Below are positions 25,001 through 37,858 of a stretch of 64,000 nt of DNA, in pieces. Position 1 is the stretch's first letter. Each line of letters begins with the position of its first letter. The notes below the pieces were generated by a model. It had not been told where the DNA came from. It saw only the letters and a list, made by a program, of their open reading frames with translations, and searched no databases. Source of the DNA: Larus michahellis (taxonomy: Eukaryota > Chordata > Aves > Charadriiformes > Laridae); contig NC_133896.1 of the NCBI RefSeq assembly GCF_964199755.1, forward strand, positions 176,069,092 through 176,133,091, written 5' to 3'. Position numbers and translations under genes: made by a program.

Positions 25001-25339
25001 GGTTTAGAAAAAGTCATCTTTCTCATCATAAACTGACTCGATGAGGACTTATTAAAAGACAATACAAAAAGAAAACTCTTGCCCAAAAAGAATGTTGAAG
25101 AAAGACAAACTAACTACAGTGAAAGATTAACGCGTGTAATTTGGTGTGGGTTTATGCCTAGATTCTTGACATAGGTCCTTCTGGGTCTTAAATTATGGAA
25201 AAACTAGTTACAGAGAGCAGAAAAATCTGTAGTGTCTGACCACTATCCTTTTTAGAAAATTTCTGAGTGTAGCACCACAGTTACAAATTAATTCGGTTTT
25301 TTACTTTTCCAGCCTTCTCTTTCATTTTAGGTTAATATG
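22041..25339. other. Intergenic DNA downstream of MYCBP2
   Basis: No gene recognised. It holds the 56-base CR1 tail at 23025, an A-run at about 23321-23339 and a GC-richer stretch at about 24440-24790 with short chance frames on both strands. Confidence 0.6.
23025..23080 (+). mobile_element. CR1 3' tail remnant
   Basis: Only the last part of CR1 is present: ggttggactcgatgatctc, then tcctttccaacc, then attctatgattc. The body is missing, as expected for extreme 5' truncation. Confidence 0.85.
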
Positions 25340-26120
25340 AGTATTAATTTAGGAAACTGAGATTACAGTGGGGAAAGGACATGATACTGCTACATTCAGT
25401 TTATTAAGAGGACTGAGTGAGGGCTAGGCAGTGTCAGGGAAATGTTTCTCTCACACACAACTAACACAACTCCAGGGAGATGGCACAGCTGAGCATGAGC
25501 ACCAGGCTCTTAGGTAGAGCACAGCTCCCACGCATAATGGCTGCACCTCAGACACTCCGCTCCTATCCTGTGTCAGACATTCACGTCACCGCATCTCCCC
25601 CCGCACCGATCTCTACTGCTGATTATAGCCAGATGCCAGTACAGGCCACTAATCAGATCAGTCCACAATAAGATTGCTGTACGCTTTTCCAGCAGTCTCA
25701 CGTGCTTTTCTGTCAGGTGTTGATCCCCAGCCCACGCAATGGAAATACTCAGTTCTTGTCTGCACCGCCCTGTTTGCCACAGCTCACCACACTCGGCTAA
25801 TTCATACCAAACTCAGCTCCTGGCCAAGGCGAGGCCACAGTACTCCCACTCACATCATAGATCATTAGTTTACAAATAGCTTAAACTTTCATGGGTGTAT
25901 CCACCCACTGAGCACAAAATTAACAGTAAAAGTTAATAAGGCACAGACAATTAGCCGGTCATCATCAGGGCCTGATAATCTTGGTCCTTACAAAATGTTT
26001 TCATTAATCACATTGTACTAAGTTAGTTCGTTGTTTCGCCTACGCAGAAGGTAGACAGGGAGCTTCAGGATCACCCAGTTGTTCAGGCTATAACTCAAAA
26101 CTTCATAGGTTTTTGTCACA
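25340..26120 (-). repeat. Putative 3' LTR
   Basis: On the minus strand it begins TGTGACAAAAACC immediately after an AAGGAGGGGG purine tract and contains AATAAA at plus 25400-25405. The end near 25340 is a guess because no clean CA terminus or target duplication was identified. Confidence 0.4.
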
Positions 26121-26296
26121 GCCCCCTCCTTAACCCATGCCAGACATTGCATGTGACTGAACGTGCAGTAGTTGTACCACAGATGCCTCATGTCCCTCAG
26201 CCCAAGGCATACCGGAAGGGCTGCGGTGTCACATCCCCTGCTCTCATTGCTGGGGTCTAGTAGGGATGAACTTGTGCTACCAAGGTGGCAGGATCT

Positions 26297-26524
26297 TCAC
26301 CAGGTACACCTACATAGATGCGACCAAATACAGAACAACAAACTGATCATCATCAATAGCACAGCAAGCAGTGTAACAGGGCATCGCGAGTCATTGATAA
26401 TTGCCCAAAGATGTCCCCCGCCAACTAGCCAGTGAGTCTTCTCAGGTAGCGGCCACCTCCGCAGCATGTTGGGATAGAGGAGGCACCTGAGATGGCGCTC
26501 TGTGCTCTTGCCCCAAGATTTCAC
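26297..26524 (-). pseudogene. Env-like C-terminal fragment of the LTR element
   Basis: A 75-codon minus-strand frame ending in a hydrophobic stretch of about 18 residues followed by a short Cys/His/Arg tail and a stop, lying just upstream of the putative polypurine tract. This is where a retroviral envelope transmembrane anchor would lie. The frames further upstream (26619-26843 and 27374-27700, minus) are disrupted by stops and shifts. No family assignment is possible by eye, and it could be chance. Confidence 0.28.
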
Positions 26525-28644
26525 GTAGGCTGTCTGCCACTGGTTGAAATTCAGTCACTTTGGATGTAACGGTTTCTTCCCATGCTGTACCTAACAGGGG
26601 GTTTGGCCACTGAAAGCCTTAAACAGTACTTGAGGCATTGCTTTGGGTTAGCTGCTGAGCAGCACATGCAGTGCCATTTACTACCACCATCATGGCATTG
26701 CTTCTACGGTCCCACTCCTTTCTGCAGCCCACTGGGCCACAACCACTTGCGTCATCTTCCCTGGGTACTGGTGTAGCAGCTGATATACACAAAGCATCAT
26801 TTCCATTGGTCACTACTTGCACTTTTTCTTCTATGTAGAGCACATCGTCTATCTATAAATCAAACTGGACAATAAACAAGGCTCTACAAGGAAGACAATA
26901 CCAGAATGACAATCGTAGCATCTATAGGTCAGTTATTTACAGCTCCGGTTTGTTCTGACATCAGTAAAGTCATCAGTGCGGGGCCGCACCCATGGAGTTC
27001 CTCAATTATACGCGGCAGAGGAAGAAACCAGCCTGCAGGAGCCCCATCTGGCAGGGATGGCAGTGGTGCAGGTAGCCCCTGAACCTCTGGCTCTCTACTT
27101 GTGGCCCATTACTGCCCTATATGAGGCCACAGGAAGGCACACTGCACCGCTGAGGGTCATTTGGGGATGTGTCCTTTAGTAAAACTGCTCCTTTTTTGCA
27201 TGAATCCCTCATATGGCTACCTGCTTGTAGCTTGGCTTCTCGCTATAGCTATTTGCATGAGTGAGCACCACTCCTTGGTAGGGGAGGAGCTCCCTGCTTG
27301 GGGATGGACCAAGTGATTTTAGCACCCTCAGCCCATGTTAGCTCTTAGCTTCTATTTCAACCTCTCCTTCTGTTCATTCAGTAATATTCCTTTCCTGAGA
27401 CAGCGTGATGTAGCTTTGTGTACATCCTCCCCTGCACAGTTTATCCTTTCTCCTCAGGCAGCTGCCCTGGAAAGGACTCACACTCCACCCAGCTGCGTTC
27501 CTAGGCCTCTCCTGTGCCATCCACTCCATCTGAGCAGCCATGAGAAGAGGGAAGTATGGCATTAAACACACTGGCCCACACAGGGAATGCACACTCCACG
27601 GTGGCCACATGTGCAGCACTGTCACGTCACTTAAAGCTGTACCACCTCCAAACACTTGGAGATTCAGGTGGTCCAGTACAATAGGCAGGGTATAGTCCAC
27701 TAGCAGTAATTTGCCATCCTAATGCTGATTCCTAACAGCATTCCTAATGAGTCTTAGAAACTTGACCGGTGAACCTGAACAACCCTTTAAAAGCATTTGT
27801 CTGGAGGCAGGTCGTACCAGTGGACTCTGCCAGGAGCAGTAATAGCAACAGGGATGATGCTGAGTACAGGATAAATGCAACTCACTCCCATGGGTTTTGC
27901 TGCAATACACATAATGTAAGATGACACATCGCATCTGCATCAACCTCTGTCCCCATTTTCCCCAGTACAAAGAGGATTTGTGCAACAACATCCCAGTTCA
28001 AGACATTGTTACTCAAAAGACTGTCATCTCTACCTTTACACCTTTGGGTTTTCCCATACTCCTGGCGTGGTGTTGTATAGCCTGAGTTCATAAATCTTTG
28101 TTTCCCTCCTGATGGGGGCTAGGCACAACTACATACGTCCCACCAGCCAAATCCTACATTCTGGCAAGCCCCAAATGTCTTACTGCTGACTGAATTTGAC
28201 ATTTCCCATGAATAAGTGCCTACTGGCAGGACACTGGATCTGTTCTTCCAGCACACTCATACATTCAAGGAATTGGTGAATAATACCTGGATTTTGCCCC
28301 CAGTGCTGGGATACAGGAGTTAGAAACAGCGTCCTGGACCCATATTTGAAAACCGGCATTAGTGTCTGTGCAAGAGCGATTTCACACGCTACAAAAGGCT
28401 CCCTCCTTCAGTGCCTTGGTACCAAGGCCAATCCCGATAAAAATGCCAGCCCCCTCTTAGCAATAAGCCTGTTTGGGATTTTAACTTTACCACTGCTAGC
28501 TTGCTAATCACGTTAGCTCCTCACCCACTGGCAGAGCCAGCTGATGTGATTTTCAGGGAGACCCACAGAACACAGAGAAAATTCCTGTAAACCAAAAACC
28601 TCCGCTGCCAGCATGTTGTCAGGTCAACCTATCAATGAGATAGT

Positions 28645-28840
28645 GCTACCCTTTTCCAGCAGTATTGTTCTCCTGCCAGCTGTTTTCCATGGTCCATGCC
28701 ATGGAAATGTTCAGTTCTTGTCTGCACTGCCATTTGCATGGCTCAGCACATTCAGCCCGTTTGTACGGAACTCCCAGACATAGCCAGGCCCGTGATACTT
28801 CTGTATCAGAGATCCTCCAGCAAACGGCAATTTTTACTAT
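28645..28840 (-). repeat. Second copy of part of the putative LTR
   Basis: Shares with plus 25680-25868 the words cttttccagcagt, atggaaat and tcagttcttgtctgcac in the same order and spacing, with many differences between them. Similarity fades above about 28850 and below about 28640, so this copy is truncated or strongly diverged. Confidence 0.45.
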
Positions 28841-28850
28841 TCTATCTTAC

Positions 28851-31800
28851 AAAATATAGCAGAGGGATATGATAGCTTTTACCAACAAAGCAACCATCTG
28901 AGCAATTCATCTGGGAAGAATCACTATAGACTCTAGATACAGAAATAATATTTAGACAGTGAGTTTTGAGGAACCTTTTAAAGCAATTATCCCCAGGTTT
29001 TATAGAAGCATAAGCAACAATATCAAGTAACCAGCCCATTGCAGGCAACACCCTATCCTGCTGTTGCTCATCCTTAGTTTTATCTTTTTATTTTTCTGTA
29101 GCCAAGGGGCCTTAAGTTGAGGGTCTCTATTTTAGGACCATTTTACCTCTGTCTACTTTTTGAAAAATGTGGGAGTTTCAGCTCCTGTTTTATAAGGCCT
29201 TGTTGGTCATAGATAACATATACTTATTTTATCGGTCCCTAACATTGTATTCTAACAGTGTAAGCACTTCCCGCCCCCTAGAAAATCTTCCTGTGTATAC
29301 GTATTAAAACGATAAAAAAGGCAAATTTGCCTAATGATGATATCCATCACTGAAAAACAGTAACTTCATTTGGCATCGTTAAAGAACAAGTTCTGTTTTT
29401 CTGTCTTTTTCAGCACAGTCTGCTGAGGAATAAGATTGTCACAGGCAGCCTAGAACAGGTCCTTCAGTCACTGACTCATCACACTATTCTCCCCATATTT
29501 TTCACAGCTTGTATTTTCATTAAACTGGAGTGGGCTACTTGTGGCCTGCAAGCCTCGTGTACTTTCATCATAGCTGGATCTAGTCTATTTTATTGTTACT
29601 TAACTCTTCAAAGTTCTTCTATTATTTTCCCCTCTGCATTTTTTTCCTGGGTGGAGCACAGCTGCTGCGTGACTGCTTTCGAGCTATTTGAATATAGCCA
29701 GAAAATCAGCACAGATGAAACTTTCAGTGCTAAAAGCTGCAGCATTTTGCAACCAAGACCTCGCAGTTCCAATGTTGCTGCAGGCTTCATAGGGCAGGTA
29801 GTCTGCCAGCTGAAATAGCAAAAGGTGTACCTGTACGACCTCAGCCTGATGGGGTGAGATCTCCCATCAGACGCTATGCTGTTACCGACTACCATTCATT
29901 CTCTTGGCTTTTATGGAAGGGCCTCTGTGGGCTGTTCCTCATGTTCACATGATCATAGTGAGGGCTGCTTCAACTCTCTTCCATATGTGAGTGACTCTCC
30001 AACCAGAAGGACTGAAACTTCAGAGAGCTTCTCCTTCTCTTTTGGAAAAGTAAAAAATTAAAAAAAAAAAAAAAATTAATTATAAAAATTAAAAATTAAA
30101 AAAATAAAAAATAAAAAATTACACGGCAGTTTCTGCACACTAGGACTCAGTACAGGCTCCTGAACTTTTTCTGGCACTATGAAAAATGTACACAAATAAA
30201 AATAACTTCACCTTTATAATTTAAAATACTCCTCTCAAAAACTCATCTGCTGTTAAGTGATAAGTAAGGCAGAGACACCACCTTATGAAGACATACCTAT
30301 TAAAGATTTTCAAGTTACTAAGTAACACTTCATGGTGCCCTGCCACAGCTGGCAACACCACAGCTTTTTTACAGACCAGCCCAGACCTCTGAATGTTGTC
30401 TTTGGACCTTTGCCATTTGGGCCTTTCTTAACCTGCTGCCACCTCTCTCAGCTCCAGCTACCTCAGGGTCCAAGAGCTCTACAAACAGCATGGCTTCACC
30501 CACCAGCTAAGCCAGAGCCAGCCACTGCGGGCTCACCAGGTGCCGGGAGAGGGTGTCCACACCACCAGCTGCCTCTATGTTTTATTTTATTCAATTCTAG
30601 TAAACTCCACAGTTCTCATGCTTTGCCAACAGACATCACAGACACTGTTGGGAGTGCTCTGCACCACGTCCAGGGCCTGATTTGGCTCCAAGTATAGAGC
30701 TGCAGCTGCCTTTCTTGCCGATTTTGGCTGCTATGCCCCCAAATAGAGTGATGCAGAGAGTTCCTTCTGCACTTCTTTTCCTCCTACGCTTAGTGTGCCT
30801 AAAACACAGGCAATTACAACAAAGCAAATAAGGGCACAGGCACTGAAGCAAACTTTGTTTACTCCAAATATCAGGCAGCAAAATAAAACTGCAAGGTACT
30901 GTAAGAAGTCTCCCCCAGTAAGTCAATACATCTAAACTCAGATAATGCAGTAGGGGGTTTAAAAGAATATTACATCAAAATTAATGAAATTGTAGCCCTG
31001 TTACCCCTCCTGAGACTTCTACTCAGACCCAGAAAAGATTATTTTTTGCCTCAAGATGCTCCTTTTTTATTTTTCTGCAGACACCAGAATTTGATCAGAG
31101 CATTAATCTTGGTGACAAGGTATTTCTACCGACCTCACAAGACATGGATCTGTCACATCACATCATCAGCGTAATGCTGCCCCAAAATAATAAGGGAGAT
31201 GTGGCTGTTTGCTCCGCGTTCATTGATAAATAATAGATCCTTCTCCCCAGGTACTGGGCCCAGGTCTGGGTCAGCCCTTTGTACTCCGAGTCTACATTCC
31301 TCTCCCACATCTCCAGCAGCTTGCAAGTTATATACTTGCAAATATAACTTGTCATTACTAGAAACTGCAAGTGGGGGCTGTTACCTTCCCACCTTTAGAG
31401 AACTGGAACATGGGGCTGAAAGAATAATTCCTAAACAGCGAGAATGGAAGATACTGAATATTTCCAGGTGAGGAGAGCAAAACAGTTATTTCAGTTTTCT
31501 TGACAGTATTGGCTTCAGCCATAAACACACCTCATTATCTACCAAGGTTTGTGTAGCCGTTCTGTACAACTGAACAAGTTACACAGTCACATATTTGCTA
31601 TTACATGCTATCACAAGGATGTCTGAGATGTGCATTAAGCTGCACAAGGTGAGGTGATAACCCACCTCTTATTTCCAGGTTTTTGATGCATTTCCTGAAA
31701 AGCTGAAGGCTGGATGGAGATTTATAAAAACACACAGAACTATAATGGCTGACAAGACATTATAAATGTCTCAAGACATTTTGAATTGGAGAAAAAGAGA

Positions 31801-32559
31801 ATATTCTCTCATATAAATTAAACATTAAAATGAACATTTCTCACTGAAAAACATTGCTATTTCTATGCAAGTCATTTTTTTCCCCACCAATAATCTCAAG
31901 GGACTAGACTTAGAACTGAAAGTAAAAAAAATAAAATATTCATTTTTAACAGACTAAGCATGCAAGAAAATGCTGTTGAAGACTTTTTTTATATAAGGTG
32001 CTTCTTGAAGAACTCTGGGATGGTGACATTTGAGAGATCACCGAAGAGCTGCTACCTGGTCTTGAAGGTAATTCATTGGGCCACATCTGGCTGTTTCCAA
32101 GTAACTTAATGACGGGAATTGGGATTGTAACCCACTAGCCTGAAACTAAAAATTCAAACAGCAATTTATTACAGCTTGCAAAAAATAAACAAAGCTTTGG
32201 GAATCCTAACAACTTTTAAGCTTTCAGCCACGTACAGGATTGAAAAATGTGCTGTATGTGATAGACCGCGTATGCAGGGAACACATCATAATAAGGCATT
32301 CGCAATCCAAGGGAATTGTCCCACACCACAGTCTCCTTTGCCTGGCAATATCCCAAGCAGTCCATTTCCAGTGCCTGCTGGGCCCACAAAGCATCGATTG
32401 TTTGCTTTCTCCATTACATTTATTCCTAGGGCTAGCCTGGCACGGAGCTTCCAAATCACCGAGATAATTGGCTCTACCAGTGATGAAGATCCAGCTTCTC
32501 CGCCAGTATCACCCCCGGTTATTCTTTTCCAGACTTCACTCCTCCCTTTCCTGCCCGCC
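28851..32559. other. Intergenic DNA upstream of FBXL3
   Basis: No gene recognised. It contains an A/T-only low-complexity tract at 30051-30121 and scattered short frames. The 200-codon + frame at 32176-32778 runs into the CpG island and lacks any known domain. Confidence 0.6.
30051..30121. repeat. A/T-rich low-complexity tract
   Basis: About 70 bases made almost only of A runs separated by single or double T; probably a degenerated poly(A) or simple repeat. Confidence 0.8.
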
Positions 32560-33330
32560 GAGCACCTGACGGGGAGGCTCCAGGCAGCCCGGGCCTTGGC
32601 ACCGCGCAGTGCGGCGGACAGGCGAAGCCGCGGCGGCCCGGTGAGGCGGCGTACACTGGGGCAGGGGGCTCTTAGCAGCCGAGCCGAGGCAGCCGGGCAG
32701 GCGGGAAGAAGACGAGCCGGCTGTCCCCCCGGCAGGGGGACCGGGCGGCTGAGGCAGACGCGGCCGCCGCCGGGGTAACGGCTGTGGGGTGGCCGTTAAC
32801 GGCGGGCAACCGCCGCCTAACGCCAGGCACGCACCGCCCCCGCGAGCGGTTTGGGGGGGGAAGGGGGCGTCTCCTGCCATCCCGCCCGGCGCCATTTTGG
32901 ATGGTTTGCGTCGCTTCCGCTGCTGGGAAGTAAACAGAGAGGGAGGGAAGGAGGGAGGCAGCGTACGCGGGCGGGACGGGCAGCCGGGCGGAGGAGGCGG
33001 CGGCGAAGAAGAAGTCACTGGGCTCGGCTTCGGTGGAGGGAGCCGATGTGGCCGGAGCGGAGGCGCCAGCACGGCCCGAGTCCCGGTTAATGCGAAGCGC
33101 AGCGGGGAGCCGCCAGGTGAAGGGACTGGAAGGGGGCGGGCGGCGGCCGCGGCGCAGCAGGGCTTTCGTCGGGGAGCCCGGCTGTGCTGCCGATGGAGGG
33201 AGGAGAAGGGGGTCCGAGCAGTGGGGGCGGCAGGAGCTTGGGGCCCTGCACGGGAGCGGAGCCCAGTCCCGGCCGTCTGTAAGAGCCCCGCGGCGCTGGG
33301 CTGGGCCGGAAGGAGCGGACCCTGAGGTGA
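32560..33330 (+). promoter_or_regulatory. CpG-island promoter of FBXL3
   Basis: Abrupt rise in G+C and CpG content compared with the flanks, about 4.2 kb upstream of the FBXL3 start codon. No TATA box is seen. GCCATTTTGG at 32891-32900 matches a YY1 site and CTTCCGC near 32914-32920 matches an ETS-type site; both are common near start sites of housekeeping genes. The long frames read through this island on both strands are a by-product of high GC. Confidence 0.75.
32930..33116 (+). other. FBXL3: Candidate 5' non-coding exon of FBXL3
   Basis: The coding part of FBXL3 begins just after a splice acceptor (37493-37494), so an upstream leader exon is required. The strongest donor-like site in the island, CGCCAG|gtgaag, ends this exon at 33116; another candidate is at 33326. 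The start is inferred from the YY1/ETS cluster. The segment contains two short upstream ORFs (33046-33090 and one opening at 33090). Confidence 0.4.
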
Positions 33331-36300
33331 AGCGTCTCCGGGAGCATCGGGGCTTAAAACCGACCCTCGGTGTTCACAGAGCATCGCTGCCTCCTCCTAA
33401 TAACAGTCATAAATTGTCAGTCCCTCGTTTTTAGCGGAGCTGGTTTTTCGGGGTTAGGTTTGTGTGTGGGTCGCCCCCTGTTTCGGTTCGCCCTCTCCCC
33501 ATTAGAGCACGCACGCCTCTCTTTGTTCCTAGAACAGCCTTAACTTCAGGTGTGAAACAACACAGGGACCTCAGTTAGGCTTGTTCCTGAGAAAGCGTTA
33601 TCAGCAGGATGTAAACAGCCGTGCACAGTTTGGGTTTGTTTTGCTTGTTGTTTTTTTTTTTTTTTTTTTTAAACTGCCATTGTGTTGTCTGCACCTTACT
33701 CCCTTACTCAGCAGTAAAAACAATGTTAAGCATGTGCTTTGCTCCTCCTCTTACTTGGTGACTGAGCTATGTGATTATGGCTGAACATGACTGTATTGCA
33801 AAGAAGATAGCGTGGGTTGCGCCCAGATTCGGAGTTCAGAACCAAGTTACTATAACAGGTTGAGAAATTTACTTGGAAAGTCTTCAGAGTCGGGCATCCT
33901 GATTTCACACATCTTTCTGTCCTGATAGAGTTCGGGTTACTTTTCGTTGTTTGTTTGTTCGGGTTTGCTTTGTTTTGTTTTTCTCCTTTCTGTCAAGATC
34001 TTAGATTTTTAAAGCAAAGTTGATTATAGCAGCAATGTGGAAAAACTGATCAGTGATAAGTGTGTCCTGATTATGCCAGAGACAGTTAAAAGCAAGATTG
34101 ATGTGTTGTAAAAAGTGATAAGCAATCACTGTTTGTAAAATAGGTTGCACCTATACAGTAATATGCTAGCATGGAATTTTGCATCAGTGTCTTCCTCGCT
34201 GAAAAGTTATTTCTCTTGGCCTTGGATTTAAAATGGTTAGATCTTTAGACTGTCACAGATACACAAAGCAAAGTGAACTGCCTAATGGCATTTGCCTGTT
34301 CCTATATTAAATTTGCAGAAAGGTTTACTCTCTCAAGTGGCCTCTTTTTTTTTTTTATAAATAATTTTTAGATTACTTCAAACTTCTGTAGGCAAATATG
34401 GATTCTTTTAAATTTTTTACTGTTTATTGTTAGGCACGTTAAGAGGTTGAAACCAGTTATATTTTTAAAAGCTATTTTGATACTTTATATTCTGAAACAA
34501 ATGACAAAAATTAGACGAACAAATTAATTAGAAATTAGGTGACAAAACAGTCATATGATTCTTAAAATTCTATTTTTTGGTCTTGAGCTTAGATACTTTT
34601 TTCTCTTTTGAAAAAGTGCCACAAGGAAATATTTTGGAAAATTTATGATTACTCTCTGTTTTCAATTACAGGAGCATCCAAGATGTTGGTAACAAAAAAG
34701 TTGTCTGGAAATGTCATTTACCATCCCCTACTATTCAAGCCACGGCACTTAGAACACGTAGCATTTTATTTTCTTGGAAGACTGTGACCTGAAATTCATC
34801 ATCAGTATAGCTTTAGTGATGGCCGTATTGTCTCTTTTCTTCATTGTCTGTCTATAAAAACTTTGGATAGTACCCCACAATTTCAGGAGAGGGTTTTGGT
34901 CTGTAACCAGCATATATTAACTATTTAGAACTCATGGAAGTTAACTCAGAGGTGGAGCTTGTAAGTTGGCTGTTCGTGACCCAGTCCATTTCTGTCAGTC
35001 ATGTCTCAGAGGTTATTTTTCCATCTGAAAAATTCATAGGGTTTTGTCAGTGGCAGCTCATTCCTGGTCTTTTATTTTCCTGAAGAAAAAAAAAAAGTGC
35101 CAAGTCTAGTGCTTGTGTCTTTGAAAAGATCAGTTATAGTAAATGGGCTGTGTGTGTGAATCGACTCCACTGTACATGCACAATAGCCCCTATAATGTGA
35201 TAAGGGAGAAAATGCACAACTTGACCCTCTAATGCTGTGATAAAAGTAGTCTACCTAACTAGAAAATTTATGCACCTATATTACCTTATTAGCAAAAGAT
35301 GAGTTAGGATCTCTGTAACGGAAGACTTGGAGAGCCAAGTCTAACAGTTACCTTGTGTAGCTTTTTACAGATTAACAGGAGGTTGCTTTGGAAATACTTG
35401 AAGACATCAAACACGCTATCCCAAATTTGGCAAGTGTATGGTAATTGCTCGTTATAACCTAGTTGTTTGGAATATCTGTTTAGCCTAAAGTTTAAAGGAA
35501 TATTGCATTTCAGACTAGCTTATTACAAATAATATTCTGGGACTATGCTTAGCAGTTAAACATAAACATGACAGGTTTACAGTGCATTTGCTAATCTAAT
35601 TCTTGATTAGTTTTAACTATTCAGTTTTCACAGTTGCAAAATCCAGTTCCTTCATCTTTTTGTTAGTTGCAGTCAATTCTAAGTCACTATTCAGTTTTTT
35701 TCGCTTTTGTCCCGTACCGGTGAAGTTAGTGGCTCAGCAGCAGAACTCTCTCTGGGATGGAAAGCTTGTTCCAGCACTAGAGTCATGTTTTGCACACTTC
35801 CATAGTCATGAGCTGCGAATCACAGTAAATGGTTCTCAGGAAGCAAGTAGAGATTTTTCCCCAATAGTGTTTTCATCTTATGCTTGCCCTGAAGCGCTAC
35901 TGGGATAAAAAATTAAGTTGAAAAAAATCAAGAGACAAATTCTGTTCATCAGTCTTTCGTGACAGTATGTTCTGGTTTGTTTACATCATTTTATGAATAG
36001 CTTTAGACCTTAAGTGATAGCTTGCTTTTGTGAGCAGGTATGTGAGTAGGTAGGATTAAAGTGTTTTGAAGATCGGTAAGGAGATGCTGGCTTTGAGAAA
36101 ATAATTTATAATGCATTGGATAACAAACAGTATAATTTTTCAGTTGTAGGTCTAGTGTATTACACTTGGTTTTAAAAAAGACTTCTAAACTTTTACTTAG
36201 TTGCAGTACATAGCAGGGAAAGTTAATTGTCCGTGTCCCAAATGTACTGGGCATATGATAATTCATAAAAATAAATGTGTAATTGTAGTTGAGTGTTAAA

Positions 36301-37494
36301 CCAGAATGATTTTGCTGTGTATGAAGTCCATGTTTATCTTATAGAAATCATGGGGGCTGGGGGGGGCTTATACAAGCCCATCCCAGCCCTGGATTCTCTT
36401 AGCTTTTTAGAGACTAGAGTTGAATGTATTGTAGTTCAGTGTGAGGTCTCGTTCCTAGTCCTTTAGGATATGATGTGCATTGCATCGAGGCTTTTAAAAA
36501 ATAAATGATTGGATGCTAAGCTCAACTGTGAGCTGGCATGTACAAAAGAACACAGTTTGATCAAAACCCAATGCTAGATTTACTTCAGATTTATATAGTG
36601 GTGGGTTTTATTTCCTCTTTAATAATGTAATATAAGGTAGAACTTCTGTAAGAGATCACTATGGAAGAAGTATATGCTACTGAGAATAACATTTTGCCTT
36701 AGACTTGCTAAATTTAATAGGATTTTGAAAAGTTTGCTGACTCTTCTGTAAACTTTTTTTTTGTGGGTTGAAACTTCCACACTATTACTGTAAATCTTTC
36801 ATAATCCCTACTTACTAGTTAGTTGGAAAAATGAAAGCACACCAATGTTCTTGATGAAATATGTTTTTTAAGGATACTGATTTTAAAAAGATGGGTATTG
36901 AAGTAACCATTGTTTAAAATAAAATAAATAAAGAAAAGGTTCTTTCTGTCTGGGAATAAAAATGAATAGGACAGATACAACATCTGCAAGATGCAATGAC
37001 TGCAAAGATCCATACACTCATTATTTACTTTCTTGCGTGACTTTTGCTAGGTAAATAGGAGTGGGGCAGTAATATGAATGTCAGTGTTCACAAAATTGTT
37101 CAGAAGAATATCTTTTCATCAGTAGGAAAGTAGAGTGATAATCGAAGCAGTAAAACAAATCAGGTTCAAAGTATTCTCAAACACAAAAGTGAAACACTCA
37201 AAGGAGAGTGACTGTTAGAAATGGATTGTCACTGTTAATGATTAAGGAAGGAATATTAAAGATATGTGTTTAGATGGTAAAGTTATTTTTAGACTACCAC
37301 TTCAAATTCATTGCTACTTGGTGGTTGGTTGTTTTGTTTTTTTCCTTCATATAGGGGAGAAAAAAAACCCAATCTGCAAAAGTGTTGTTACAGAAAACGT
37401 ACTTTTTCATCTCCACAGTTTTCTATTAGTATTGTTCTTAGCTCTGTTACATTTATAAAATTTGTGGATTTTTTTTTTTTTGGCATTTTTATAG
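33117..37494 (+). other. FBXL3 first intron (inferred)
   Basis: AT-rich DNA between the CpG island and the first coding exon. It contains a run of about 22 T at 33650-33671. No further leader exon could be proven. Confidence 0.6.
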
Positions 37495-37495
37495 A

Positions 37496-37858
37496 ATGAA
37501 ACGAGGAAGGAAAACTGATGAGGCCAACAGCAGTTCATCTGAAGAGACAACTGAGAAAGAATCCAAGAGACACAAGGTTATAGACGAGAAAACCGTAGCT
37601 GTGCAGAGTCCTGACTGGGCAAACCTGCTTCAAGACATTATCCTGCAGGTGTTTCAGTACTTGCCCCTTCTGGACCGTGCTCACGCATCGCAGGTCTGCC
37701 GAAGCTGGAACCAAGTGTTTCATATGCCTGATCTCTGGAGGTGTTTTGAGTTTGAACTGAATCAACCAGCTACGTCTTACTTGAGGGCTACACATCCTGA
37801 ACTAATCAAGCAAATAATAAAGAGGCATTCCAATCACCTGCAGTATGTAAGCTTCAAG
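37496..37858 (+). CDS. FBXL3: FBXL3 coding exon 1 (F-box)
   Basis: Residues 1-121: Ser/Glu/Lys-rich tail, the F-box that binds SKP1, and the start of the LRR region (YVSFK). The exon starts at 37495 after a T-rich tract and ends at AAG|gtagtg. Confidence 0.97.

Larger units (their letters stand above)
25340..28850 (-). mobile_element. Probable decayed LTR retroelement, minus strand
   Basis: On the minus strand, a purine-rich tract (plus 26121-26130) is followed at once by TG, the expected polypurine tract/3' LTR junction. About 715 bases further along the same strand is an AATAAA (plus 25400-25405), fitting an LTR poly(A) signal. A diverged segment similar to plus 25680-25868 recurs in the same orientation at 28645-28840, as expected for an LTR pair. 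The sequence between carries short broken minus-strand frames, one ending in a hydrophobic anchor. Gag and pol could not be recognised, the outer borders are estimates, and the retroviral class is not assigned. Confidence 0.42.

Noticed and set aside
32536-33384. A 282-codon minus-strand frame and several + strand frames over the FBXL3 island
   Set aside because: High GC removes stop codons by composition. The translations are Pro/Arg/Ala/Gly-rich on both strands at once and show no domain.
35603-35908. A 101-codon + frame in the inferred first FBXL3 intron, considered as an extra exon
   Set aside because: No convincing acceptor and donor pair, and no similarity to FBXL3, whose N terminus is already complete at 37496.
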